NCBI GenBank assembly: GCA_914767715.1
Contig: OU612068.1
Coordinates: 1,240,001 to 1,304,000 of the forward strand
Source of the DNA: Membranipora membranacea
Lineage: Eukaryota; Bryozoa; Gymnolaemata; Cheilostomatida; Membraniporidae
DNA: 64,000 nucleotides
Direction of reading: 5' to 3'
Shown here: one piece after another, positions 50,227 through 62,545 of the stretch
Layout of the letters: every line of letters begins with the position of its first letter
How positions within the stretch are numbered: position 1 is the first letter of the stretch
The notes under the pieces: generated by a model
Database searches by the model: none
What the model saw: the letters and a program-made list of their open reading frames with translations, nothing else
Told to the model about the DNA's origin: nothing
Program-made: the position numbers and the translations under genes

Positions 50227-51973
50227 GACGCAACGTCATCCAGTCACGTTTTTGATGAGCTATTAGCGATCAGTAGCTCAGCAGCTTTTCAACGGTATAT
50301 AAAATGTCCAAATCGGTCAACGCTGGTATCATAACCTTAACACGAGCATGCTTCAATGATGACTGTCAGCGCTCTTATGCAACAGATTTATTTTGAGATT
50401 TCCGCGCCCTTGACCTGTTGGAAATACTCAGTCGACCAATATTTCGATGAAGCACATACCAGTGCTCACCATCCACCATTTGAAAATATTACGAAGTTAA
50501 TAAATATGATTTATTCGAAGTTCAAACATATTGCAGTACATCTTGAGGTGATCAAGATCTCAACAAGGTCTCAAGGTCGCATTACTTGAGTCCTTCAACT
50601 CAAGTTGGAAGTCTCGTCCCACTTTCAAAGATGATTTATATTCAAGTTGTCCCACTTTCAGGCAAAGAACTTTTTAAAGCTAATTTAATACTTCCAGGGA
50701 GGTCATAGCATGGTACTCTGAATGGAGTGTGTATCCTAGACCAATACTCGGTTTAATTCGCTTGCTTTTCATGTCATCATGTTGAGTCAGCCCTTTCATT
50801 TGTCAGAATCTCTTGCACACAGAGTTTGATTAACTCTCTACTCGGTGTCTTATTGTTGGGTCGGTTGTTGTACTTCTCATGACCAGACTATTTAGCACAC
50901 TTGGTAACCCCTGAGTTTACCGTCATTATGTAGAACACTGTGGTGATGTGTGAGAGGTAGGTATTACACAACCTATCTGGCCCTGCAGTAACATGCATCT
51001 AACACGTCGATTGGCCTCACCAAAAAATCCATAGGGATTCCGGAAATTCAATATTGTTTGTTTGATAATTGTAATTGGATACTTTATCATTTCATGAAAT
51101 CTTTCATCTGACAAGGTAGATGGCTCTTTGGTGTTATATTTAGGTCTCCTTTATGGTAAATTACAAATGCTCATCAGCTGAATTAGCTTACTACACCAAA
51201 ACATTTATTAAGAATTATAACTGTATGACTAACTATCCACTGCTACTCCACATAATAAGCCGGTTTCAAATATTTTTTAATCTGTATAAATATACATATA
51301 TAAGTAGACTGTAATGTGACCATTGTTACCACAATACATAATACACAAATTAATAATAAATATCCATTATTACCGTTATAAAGTCATATATAGTCTAGGT
51401 ACTGTCTGTAAACACCATAATAGTTCTCATAAGTACTGTTTATGCCTCAGAAGGACCGAAAACCATCGCCACAACCATGACCAAAGCTCTTCGTGTTTTC
51501 ATAGCTTTCCTAATGGTTCAAATTGATACATGTTGGTGACGTAAAGCCAAGACAGGTTATATATACTGAGACAGTCCAAAAAGCCCGAGACATCTCGCAT
51601 AGACTGTGGAAGTCATTTCATTCTGAATCATTTACAAACAATCTTTTAACTCGAACTTTAAAACGCGGGGTCAAATCAATCTCAGTTTTCAATTTTAGAG
51701 GCTGTAGCAGGTCACGGTTAATTTTCAGTGCACGCCTGCTATGTAGCTAGTTCAAAAATTTATGTCTTTCATCTAATCTGAGAAAGATTTCTTTCAGTGG
51801 TGGTTTTAGATAATACCACTTTACAATAAGTTTTAAAATCAAGAAAACTTATTTGAGGTTCAAACAGGATTAATAGATACATACAATTATGCATTAATAC
51901 CTCGACTATGCTTCATTCATTCATTCATTCATTGGTCAACATCCCCACTAGACACGACTGTACCAGTATGGTA
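50227..51973. other. Non-coding stretch before copy B
   Basis: It contains an (ATTC)n run at about 51,912-51,933, just left of the copy B boundary. I see no gene. Confidence 0.45.
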
Positions 51974-52639
51974 TGTATCACACTCTTCATGCGTGTTTTT
52001 TGAGGGCGCTTAAGAACCTTTTATTAATGTCATCCTGTTCACTCTGAGATTTAAATTCTAATGTGAGGTTTCAGATCAACATCCTGATAGCTAAATCGTG
52101 TGTACTCTCTCTTCTCTCCCAACATCTTACTTATACTAATATTGAGCGTTTGAGACCGTAAATGGCCTCAGCACCAGGTACATAACTCAGAAGATGATTT
52201 GTAGTAGCAGGAGTTGTTTGAATAGAAGCCCAAAGGGAGCGTGTATGTTAAACACGTTTTGATACACTAGCTGTCTAATTGACGCCTCATTGCGAGCTGT
52301 ATTCTGTGCCTCTCAGTGCTGCAGTCTTTATGACACTGGTTCTCCTCATTACCTTTTGTGAGTGGTGAAATCTGAACCCATCTGCCTGACCAAATTATCA
52401 CTAACTGCTGGGTAAAATAATTTTAATTGTTGGTTTCTTTTGGTACCGGATCTGATCAGAGCCAACACATTGGCTACACTGCATGCTGCCAAACACAATT
52501 ATATACTCAAACACCGAGTAATATGGTGACATCATCACATGACTATTATGTGTACTCCCTCTGGGGTACATCTTGTTTTATTGACTGGAGGATACTTTAA
52601 GAGCAGTTGAAAATATGTATTTCTGTTGAACAACAAGCA

Positions 52640-53404
52640 ACCATGTCCAAACATAGCTGTTTTGCCCAATCGTAATAGCTAAGATAAATATAGCGTGAAT
52701 ATAAAATCTACCCTGCCCCCTCCCCTCCCCTAGCCAGTGTTAGGAGTAGTGGTTGTTGTTTTCCGCTCTCTGACCAAGTTGACATTACTCTTATGACTGT
52801 ACTTGGCCTTGTTAAGTGAATCATCATTAAATCTTTGTTTACTATTCAGGACACAGTATTGTGGAGGATAATCAAGAATTGTTTTTCAATGTGTTCAGAT
52901 CAGAAGACACATAAACGGGTACAGGTTTAAGTGATTGTTCAGTAGAAGACAATACCTTTCTTAGAATTCTGAGGTATTAACCAGAACCACATCATGCCCT
53001 GTGATGATTGGCCTGGAATATACCTCGAGCTACCTTTTCTGACATGGCCTACTACCCCCTCTGTCCTTCATTTATATAAATACATATCTGAGCAATTTTC
53101 TGGCTGCCAATTATTTTTTTATTTATTATTTATTGCACCATGCTTTAATAGAGGATACCCTACCCAACAATTTCTTCTTGAGTGCATAAACACTAATCCA
53201 TGATCTATTTTGTCTCCCATGTTGATTGTTTGTTAGTTTTTGAAATACCTGGAAGCAAATAAATATGACTTATTTGAAGTTCAAGGAGGATATAGCACAT
53301 CAGCCAGGCTATCAAGATCTCAAAGGTTCAGCAATAATGTTTTGGCACCATGCCAATGATGACTGCCAGTCTGCTCACTATGGACTAGATCCTGTATTCA
53401 CGGC
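52640..53404. other. Block present only in copy B
   Basis: It contains the complement of 38,130-38,290 (C-rich CCCCCTCCCCTCCCC and TTGACATTACTCTTATGAC) and no gene. It may be an insertion in B or a deletion in A. Confidence 0.6.
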
Positions 53405-54849
53405 AATGATATCTATTCACCAATACATCCAGTGTCATGGCGAGGGCAGCCAAGTGATTTGTCATTAATGCTAGTCTTTCCAGTCTTGTCGTTCCGAGGA
53501 CAGCCAAATATTTTATAGTTATAATAGTTTGACCGCTCTCATAGTTCTGGTTCGCACGGTTTGGTCCGCGTCTTATGTTATTGCAATAAATTTACAACTT
53601 TGATATCGTGGTTCATAATTCATTACAGAATCTCTATGGTTTTATTAAAATCTTAGTCGAATCATAACATATACAGCCAAAATTTTATCCATATGGTTTA
53701 CAATTAATATTTGTACGATATCACATCACATGGCAACGGTGTCGCAACAATGTCAGAATTCTTACGCGGGCAGACTTGTGACACTTATCTTTACTACCCT
53801 TGGTCAACAGCAGAAGTCAAACAAGATGGAGGTTTGTCCCTCCGTTATGGTGTAGTAAATTAGACCTGGTTCACTTTATCTGAATAATCTCATATTTTCA
53901 TCTAGGATGAAACGAAAATTCTAAAGTCACCTGCCTAATTTTGTTGGTAAACAACAATGAATTTAAAATTGTAAAATAAAACTATTCCCTGTTTTTTGAC
54001 CAATTGTGATTTCTATAGATACAGATCTATTGTTTCTCAGACCATCCCCGGCATATAATTCTCTATAACAGCATGTGATGGGCCCTTGGGTTTTATGTGA
54101 CAGTCCACAATCCCACCACCTGGTACAGAACACACTCTTTATTACACTGGTTCCTGTTCATTACATTGCGTTGGTGATGCAACCCTGCCTTGAATCGCTG
54201 CCATTAGTTGTAGGCCTATTTGTTGGGTTTTAATCTTATCTAATTGGGTATTTTTGGCATTATAGTGTAATATTGGTGATAGAACTTGCAAATCCTACCA
54301 TCCACGCAAATATAGGCTGGGTTTGATTGATGTGTCTTTTGATGACTGACAGTATGAGAATCAATAAATCAATAAATTAAAAAACAAGAGATAGCTTCAC
54401 TGAATATAGTATGGAATATGGCCAGTGTTAGAAGAAGTGGTTGTTGTTGTCCATTTTTTACACTAGCTACCACCTACTCCTACTAATTTGGGGGACAGCG
54501 GACCAAAGGCAATTGTTTGGATTACATGCTGTGCCCCTGTCCTTGCGCTGTTTAGCCTCTTCTGATGCCATGCTGTGCCCCTGTCCTTGTGCTGTTTAGC
54601 CTCTTCTAATTTCATTTCACCCAAGTGTAGAGTTGTTTAAGAGCACAATGCATCAAATTTTTAAATAAAACATTTTTCTGAGTATCATTATATAACGGTA
54701 CAACACTGCAACATTTTTATATTATACAGTATTTTAATATTTTTATTATTAGCTCAACAGACGCTTTTATTTCTCAACCACTTAGCAGAGACAGAATAAA
54801 TTATCCTAACATGACAATTTCATCAAGAGTGCAAAAATCTCAAGATTAA

Positions 54850-55541
54850 GCTGCGTTTAAACGTGCGACAAATCGGCTAATAATAACAACTCCGACACAG
54901 ATTATGAATCTGCTCTATAATCGTTGTCTGTCAACATGTCAACGATACGCTATTTACACACTGTTCATGCCTAACCGATTTCAACACAAACTTGCAACTC
55001 AACTTGTCTCTGATTGGCTAGTAAGACAACTAGTTGGTTTATTCAGTAGTAGTATTAGCTAGTAACTAGTTAGTAATTCATAGCTGGAGACTGGAGACTC
55101 CTTCACTAGTCTCCCTAGATGAAAGGCTACTAAAAGATTTAACTAACTAACTAACTGAAAGGCTACTGTTGTGCCCCTGCAGACTGAGACTGACAGAGAG
55201 TCATGTGTAGTAAGATTATTAGTAGTAGTATAGTATGATTCATCATCTGATGAAGATGTTATAATAGCAGCAGCAGCAATAACTGTTATAACAGCTGTAC
55301 AAGTTGCTGCTAAGGACAAGGAAAGGGTGAGAGAAATATGATGATCATCATTACTTATACCCATTTATTGGCTGAGCCATTCATAATCGTTAAGATCTGA
55401 CGTTCACTTGTGAACGATTTTGAACAATACAGATTTAAACACCGATTTAAACACAGATTAACTGTTTACACGGTCAATCAAATCGGTGACCCGTGTCGGA
55501 GTTGTTATTATTAGCCGATTTGTCTCACATGTAAACGCAGC
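54850..55541. mobile_element. TTAA-flanked inverted-repeat DNA transposon, copy B
   Basis: Same element as 31,547-32,238 and the same length (692 bp). Here TTAA stands directly at both ends. The internal minus frame (55,364-55,143) is conserved with three changes. Confidence 0.78.
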
Positions 55542-55548
55542 TTAAGAT

Positions 55549-56562
55549 AATAATAATAAAGTTTATTTGTGAAACGCTTAATAAAATTGCAGAGCAAACA
55601 TTTCTAAGCGTTATTACATTAAAACCAATAAAATAAAGGTGAAATAAAATGGATAAAATATGTGCATGAGGATAAAATTAAAACATAATTCTGATACTGC
55701 TATATAAATCTATAAAATAAAATCTAAATTCTAATCTACTCTAATTACAACCTAATTAAATACGTTTTAGTAGCGGACTTAAAACCGGTAAGGCTCGGCA
55801 ACAGCTGCAAATCAGGGGGCAGGGAATTCCAGAGGGTTACAAGTGATGATGGTAGGGATTTTCCACCGACTGTGGCAAAGCGAGAGGTGTGATGGGATGC
55901 GAGGATGATTTTTGAGCTGCTTCTAGTGACACGGCGAGGTTCAGGAATGTAGAATTGATTGATGAAATAAGATGGCGTATCAGGAGAGTTATGATAGATC
56001 TTGTACGCAAAAAGTAGAATTTTAAATTGAGCTCTGGCTTTGATAGGAAGCCAGTGGAGTGACATTAGCGCAGCGGTGGCAGAGTCGAATCGCCGTGCAC
56101 CAGTGAGGCATTTTGCGCAGCTGTTTTGGATAGTTTGAATTTGATTGCGGGCCAAGTCTGGGAGGGTGAAATAGATGGAGTTGCAGAAATCGATGCGAGA
56201 TGTGATGAAACTATGAATGAGTGTGGCAAAATGATGTGACGGTATGAATTGTCTGATAGCCTTTAATCTGCGTAGTTGGAAAAAACAGGACTTTCTTAAT
56301 TCTCTAATATGACTCTCGAATGTCAACTTGGAATCCATAACAACACCTAGGTTGCGCACTTTCAATTGCGGCATGATAACTGTGCAGCCATCTAGTTTCA
56401 ACGGAGAGTATAAGCTGGGATCACATTTGCAGGAAAAGGGAATGATCATGGTTTTGTCTGGGTTCAGTTTCAGGTGGTTGGTCTTCATGAAAGAGCCGAT
56501 GATGGAAACAGCTTTACTAATTCTTCGTCGAGCGGTGGCCTCATTATTAAGTGCGTCATGAG
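55549..56562 (-). mobile_element. 5'-truncated LINE (RT C-terminal half), copy B
   Basis: Duplicate of the LINE in copy A. The 247-codon frame is intact at 56,488-55,745. Confidence 0.88.
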
Positions 56563-57114
56563 TATCATCAAAGCTTCAATGCTGATGAAGTATCATCAAG
56601 ATTGCTTCAATGATGACCATCGGCACTTCTTCTGTAACAGACTTATTTTGAGATTAGCCAGATTTCCAGACTCATATCCTGTCAACAAAACTCAGTTGCC
56701 CGATGTTTCTTGTTTATCTCCCATAACAAACTACATTTTACCATCAAATATTTGAGTCCTTAAATTTAATTTGAGAATATCATGCCATTGCCTGGTACAA
56801 GACTTTTAAAGATGATTGAACCTTATAAGAATTCTCTTGAGAATGCAATACTACTAATCCTTGTTATAAATTGTTTCAAATACTGATAGTTTATGAATTC
56901 TCTACATTCCTGGAAGAAAATAAGATTGATTTATTTGAGGTTCAAACGAATTGTAGTGCAACACGAGGTGCTCAAGATTCCAATGGTTGAGTGATAATAC
57001 AGTGGCATTGCTGTAATGTCTGACACCGCTCCTCTGTAACAGATTTATTGTGAGATTTTCAGGCCAAAATCCAGTCTGCAAAACTCTGTCAAATTTCTTC
57101 TTTCATCTCTAACA

Positions 57115-58285
57115 ACATAATGATTGTTAACATAGCCTACTTTACCTGACTCTTTCAATTCAATTTGGAAATCTAACACCATACTTCCTGGCAAAGACCT
57201 TTTACAGAAGATTTATATTACCAGGGGGTTTATAGGATAGAACTTTATTGATCATATTGGTGATAATCTAAGAAAAAAACTAAAACATGATCTTCAACAA
57301 TTTTATGCATCGGAATTTTCTTTACTAATCATTATTTATTTAATTCTCAATTTGTAACCGTGTAATCTTGCAAAAGTCTGTTCATGTTAGATCAGCACAA
57401 ACTGAAAAATGTCGATTGAATATAGTGTCAAACTTAGTATGAGGCTAGTAGGATCTTGTATGGTCTAAGACCACTGTCTCGGGGATATTACATAAAGAAG
57501 CTCTATCACTGACAATAGATTTGAATGTGGCTTTGCAATGCTAACCGATTAATTAAAGCACATTTTTTCAACTTGGATATTTCAGCTTCACTACACAGAG
57601 TAAGGATATATATATCTTTACTCTGTGTTCACATCATTTCCTAACATGCTATTGACATGATATGGAGATATGCTATAGCGTTGTCGCTGACTAACCACCT
57701 CATGCAATGATATACCATATATTGTGTTAAACCCAGGCTTATAGTCTGGACTTCTGCATGCTGCATCAAACTCTTGACTTCTCATTAATTACAATCCATA
57801 GTGTGGAAATTCGGTGATATGCAGTGGTTGTTTTCAAAAATTGTCTTAGCCATCTTTTTTTGGAGCACTTATTGCTAAGCTGCTTCTGTCCTATAATAGT
57901 ATTTGGTGTTTGGAGTTCAAATAGCAGTATATCCCAAAAAGGCAGTCAGCAGACCATTCCAAAAAACTTTAGTAAAACTAGGCCCCGCAAAATTAATGTG
58001 ATGCGCAATCATGTTGGGAAATTTATATATGAGCTGGTGTCTAACCTGTTCCGATTTCATTTGACTCACAAAATTACAATTTCATCAAGATAAGATTGCA
58101 ACCGATGTGTAAGAGGTAGACCAAGCACATTTGCTCTGGTATGACAAAATTATCATGAACTGCTGCAACAACAGCATTTTAAGGTTTAAGCTTATTTTTT
58201 TAAATTTCAGGCAGCACCCACTGCTGCGGCTGATATGCCAATGAAGTTTTGAGTTTTTCTTACACATTGGTGGATTCCTGCAAAA
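57115..58285. other. Start of the block present only in copy B
   Basis: Non-coding sequence containing the palindrome at 57,593-57,628 (ACACAGAGTAAGG, ATATATAT, CTTTACTCTGTGT; one mismatched pair), sister of the one at 16,399. Confidence 0.5.
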
Positions 58286-59431
58286 AGGAGAGGTATACAC
58301 CCGAGGGTGCTGGGGGCTGGAACAATCAACAATGAAAGCTCCCCCAGTGGGACTCGAACCCACAACTCCTGCGGCACTAATCGCCTGGCAATGAATAGCA
58401 AGCGCGCTAACCGATTGCGCCATCTCACCATCCCCAAAAAAGAATGGGTCGATGGCGCTAATTAGATAGCCCGCTATTCACTACTCGGAGTTGTGTTCTC
58501 TCATCCCACAGCACATTCCAATCCACCATTGCCACCCTATGAAACACAGCGTACGTGTTAGGGTTATTGGCCTTACATGGCCCATTGCTGGGACCCCTTG
58601 TAGTAGGTTTAGCTGTCTTTCCAGCTTGTCAGCATGTCTTTCCATGCTGTCACATGTCTTTCCATGAGTCAGTCAGTAGACAAGTACACAGGAGAGGTAT
58701 ACACCCGAGGGTGCTGGGGGCTGGAACAATCAACAATGAAAGCTCCCCCAGTGGGACTCGAACCCACAACTCCTGCGGCACTAATCGCCTGGCAATGAAT
58801 AGCAAGCGCGCTAACCGATTGCGCCATCTCACCATCCCCAAAAAAGAATGGGTCGATGGCGCTAATTAGATAGCCCGCTATTCACTACTCGGAGTTGTGT
58901 TCTCTCATCCCACAGCACATTCCAATCCACCATTGCCACCCTATGAAACACAGCGTACGTGTTAGGGTTATTGGCCTTACATGGCCCATTGCTGGGACCC
59001 CTTGTAGTAGGTTTAGCTGTCTTTCCAGCTTGTCAGCATGTCTTTCCATGCTGTCACATGTCTTTCCATGAGTCAGTCAGTAGACAAGTACACAGGAGAG
59101 GTATACACCCGAGGGTGCTGGGGGCTGGAACAATCAACAATGAAAGCTCCCCCAGTGGGACTCGAACCCACAACTCCTGCGGCACTAATCGCCTGGCAAT
59201 GAATAGCAAGCGCGCTAACCGATTGCGCCATCTCACCATCCCCAAAAAAGAATGGGTCGATGGCGCTAATTAGATAGCCCGCTATTCACTACTCGGAGTT
59301 GTGTTCTCTCATCCCACAGCACATTCCAATCCACCATTGCCACCCTATGAAACACAGCGTACGTGTTAGGGTTATTGGCCTTACATGGCCCATTGCTGGG
59401 ACCCCTTGTAGTAGGTTTAGCTGTCTTTCCA
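58286..59431 (-). repeat. 404-bp tandem array carrying a tRNA-like promoter
   Basis: Units start at 58,286, 58,690 and 59,094 (the last ends early, near 59,431) and look almost identical. On the minus strand each has a D-arm/A-box-like GATGGCGCAATCGGTTAGCG and a B box GTGGGTTCGAGTCCCAC whose T stem pairs perfectly. The acceptor and anticodon stems do not close, so this is a tRNA-derived SINE head, not a tRNA. Short GTCTTTCCATG repeats occur between the units. Confidence 0.82.
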
Positions 59432-60060
59432 ATGTAGTAAATTTTTTGGGTGTGTGAGTATATATTTGTGTTTGCCAGCATGTGGCGCATTGTAAGAGAT
59501 TTAAAAAGTGCTCCATGTTTCAAAACAGGACCTCAGAGTACTTGCTGAGCACAGTACTTACTGTTGAGTGATGATGACGTCTGTGTGACCATTTCAGGAA
59601 TGTTGGGTAAATGTGCTAGGTCCATTGAGAGCCAAGCTAGCATATCACATAAATATCAGGTGAGGTGCCAACAAAGATCACATTAGTTTTTTTCTGTTTT
59701 TTTTAATGCTATTAATCTAGTTTCAAAATAACCGTTTAAAATGCGAAAAACAATCGCAAGGGCTCAGCAGCCAGATGGTCAGAAGTCACGAGTGACAGCT
59801 TGATGACACATTTAGACCCTCAGGTGCTCAGCCACACAAGACATGGGATTGCTCCCAGGTGTCCAATCTTTCGAAAGGTACCCATCGGACAGAGACCTCC
59901 CACTCCTGTTCAAACTCAACCAAATATATTAGAGCCACGTAAGGCAGACACTGACCTTCCCTTTACTGAGATATTTGTGGATTCTTGCAGCACACTGGAT
60001 TTTTGAGTGATTTTAGACCGATTAAACAGGATATTAGTAGTTATTCAGTTCTGGGAGGCC
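59432..60060. other. End of the block present only in copy B
   Basis: 59,447-59,585 resembles 38,467-38,600. A plus frame of 68 codons near 59,800 has no recognisable motif. Confidence 0.45.
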
Positions 60061-61128
60061 AATAAGATCACATATAAGATCACATATAGTGCTAGTCACG
60101 TGGAATAAACAAAAATAATAAACTGAAACCAACCAAAATAATTAACTTTTCCAGCAGTTAGTGATAACTTTGTCGAACTTAGGCATAATGGTTCAGATTC
60201 GTTTAGAAGGGGAATAAATATGATAAAGACTGTGGCACTGAGAGACACGACAATAGCCCAAAAATGAAACGCCAATTAGACAGCAGGTGTTAAAACGTGT
60301 CTATCATACACGGTCCCTTCAGGCTTCCATTCAAACACCTCCAGCTGCTATAAATCATCTTCTGAGTTATGTACCCGGAGGTGAGGCCATTTTGGGTCTC
60401 AAACGCTCAATGTTAAGAAGTAGTATGTGGGGGTGCAGAAAGAGTGCAAGCGACTTAGCTAACAGGTCGTTGGTATGAAAATCTCACATTAAATCATTAA
60501 TCTCAGAGAAATCGAGATAACATCAATCAAAAATCTCTAGATGCCCTAAAAACAGGCATGAATGGTGTGATACATTCCAGGCAAACTGTGACAGTCGTGT
60601 CTGGTGAGGATGTTGACCTTCCGATGGAGCATAGCCGGATATCAATGCTTAATTCTATGTATCTATGGATGTACCACCTTTTTTTTGGCCAAGGCACAAG
60701 CGTTGCATGGCAGCAGAAGCAGCAGGTAGGCTATACCAGGAGGCCTCATGATCTAGAATTATTACCCTGTACGCAAAACTCATTTAGAGAATCGTTGAGG
60801 GCGAGGGGGTGGGCGGTTACCGCCCATACCAAGGAAACTCTAGCTCTAGAATCTCTAGCTATTTCGCTAATAAATTAAAATCTACTCAATATTACCATTA
60901 AACTATTATAAAGCACTGTAAATAATAAGGCTTCCCTCCACAGGCGCACTTCATTTTCTTGCCAGTTATATTTAACCTTATAACACTTAATCATCTGTAT
61001 GTATGGTACGCCACCTGTTTCATCTTTTTATCACAGTATTTTTTGTTATTTAATGTGTATTCTTCATGCATCAATGAAGTGACAGTTCATTGGTCCAAAG
61101 CCCTATATAATATATATGTAAAGTAGAG

Positions 61129-61342
61129 AATATATAAAAAGGCACTACATTAATAGATACAGTACATAACAGATCACCGAACAGACAGAGTTCTACCTCA
61201 CTAGAGAACCAAATATCAACACGCTCATTATTAATTTGTTGAATACAAAATTTTCAAGTTACTGTAACTGGCATTTAATCAGTTTATTGTATTTTACTAG
61301 AGGATTTTCTTACTCTGATATACAAAGCTACATCTTATTAAG
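61129..61342 (+). promoter_or_regulatory. TATA box and probable 5'-UTR exon of gene B
   Basis: ATATATAAAAAGGCACTAC begins at 61,129 and the donor TTAAG|GTTAGT follows 61,342, as for gene A. Confidence 0.55.
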
Positions 61343-61886
61343 GTTAGTAATCTCTTAACTTCAGCCGTTTATTGCAGAGTAAGCGTATATGACTCAATTT
61401 TATTATCATCTTTTTTACTAGACTGCTAAATTGAAATGAGACAGAACATGGTTAATAAATATTCCTTTATTTGTGTTGTTATTTCCAGAAAAATTAATAT
61501 TAATCTTAGATATTGTTACACGAATCAAAATAGAGAAAGTTAACATCTGATAACTATCTTTAGCCTGTGGAGATGCATGGGTATTACCGTGATTGAAAAT
61601 TAAATTGAGATTCATTATCGATAATTGTTTTGGTTTGAAATTATCCTATTTGCCTCGAGAGAAGGATGATAAAGCTGTCTGATTTAATATGGTACCTTCT
61701 GAAAATCTTTGAATATAGTTTAGTGACGACAGACTGCTGACTATTTATGGCAGCTCGTTGACAGGTGTATATTGTATTTTTTGTATAAACATGTTTTTTG
61801 TTATTTTGTTCATAGTACGAGTAGAAAGTAGATCAGAAAACACTGAATATTAGATCGGAGGCGGCTGTGACTTACTTACTTAAAAG

Positions 61887-62545
61887 ATGAATTACTTGTC
61901 AATCATTTCTCTGGCTCTCATTCTTATCTGCTGTTTATCCACAGTACTGGCTGTCGGGGTAAGCTGTTTTGTTATAGCCTTACTTGTCATTTTGCTTGCG
62001 GAAATCAAGAAATTACTGAAAGAAATCGCAACAACCATCCGGACAATTAAAATTGTCAATAAAATCTAGATTATGATTCGCACCCGTTTTTTTCTTCCTT
62101 CCGTTCAGTTTGTCATAAAAATATATAGTGACCAATTTTTTTACATTTGCAGGGATATGATTACTGCTGTCTTCGTTCAGAAACAGAGATGAAAAAAAAG
62201 AAAAACTGCATAATAACACCAACAGGACTGACAGAGTGTACATTTAGCTATACACCAGTATGTCTGAAATTGTGCACTCCTGTATTTGTATCCAGTACGC
62301 AACAGAACGAATCTAGTGAACAGCAAAGCGAATCCCGTGAACAGCAAAACGAATCTACTACACAGCGAAACGAACCCACTTCACAGCAAAACGAATCCAG
62401 TACACAGCTCAATGAATCCAGTGAACATCAAAACGAATCCAGTGAACAGCAAAGCGCAACCAGTACACAACAAAACGAATCCAGCACACAGCAAAACGAA
62501 TCCACTACACAGCAAACCGAATCCAGCACACAGCAAAACGAATAA
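61887..62545 (+). CDS. Gene B: small secreted Cys-rich protein with heptad-repeat tail
   Basis: Family member in duplication copy B. The signal-peptide exon is 61,887-61,958 (24 codons), with a 194-base phase-0 intron. The second exon, 62,153-62,545, gives 154 residues in all. The Cys module (GYDYCCLRSETEMKK and on, six Cys) is nearly the same as gene A. After VSSTQQNESS the frame continues through about 12 heptads of the type S-[ST]-x-Q-Q-N-E to a stop. The tail has no Cys, no aromatic and almost no hydrophobic residue, is acidic and should be disordered; Ser/Thr density would allow O-glycosylation. A frame reading through the intron (61,887-62,069) exists here but is closed in copy A. AATAAA near gene A's end reads AATAAC here. 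Confidence 0.8.

Noticed and set aside
58320-58440. tRNA gene on the minus strand, repeated three times
   Set aside because: The T arm and D arm pair, but the seven bases before the D arm cannot pair with those after the T arm and no anticodon stem forms; it is a tRNA-derived repeat.
61887-62069. 60-codon protein reading from the signal peptide into the intron of gene B
   Set aside because: A standard GT-AG intron starts after codon 24, and the same intronic frame is closed by a stop in copy A.
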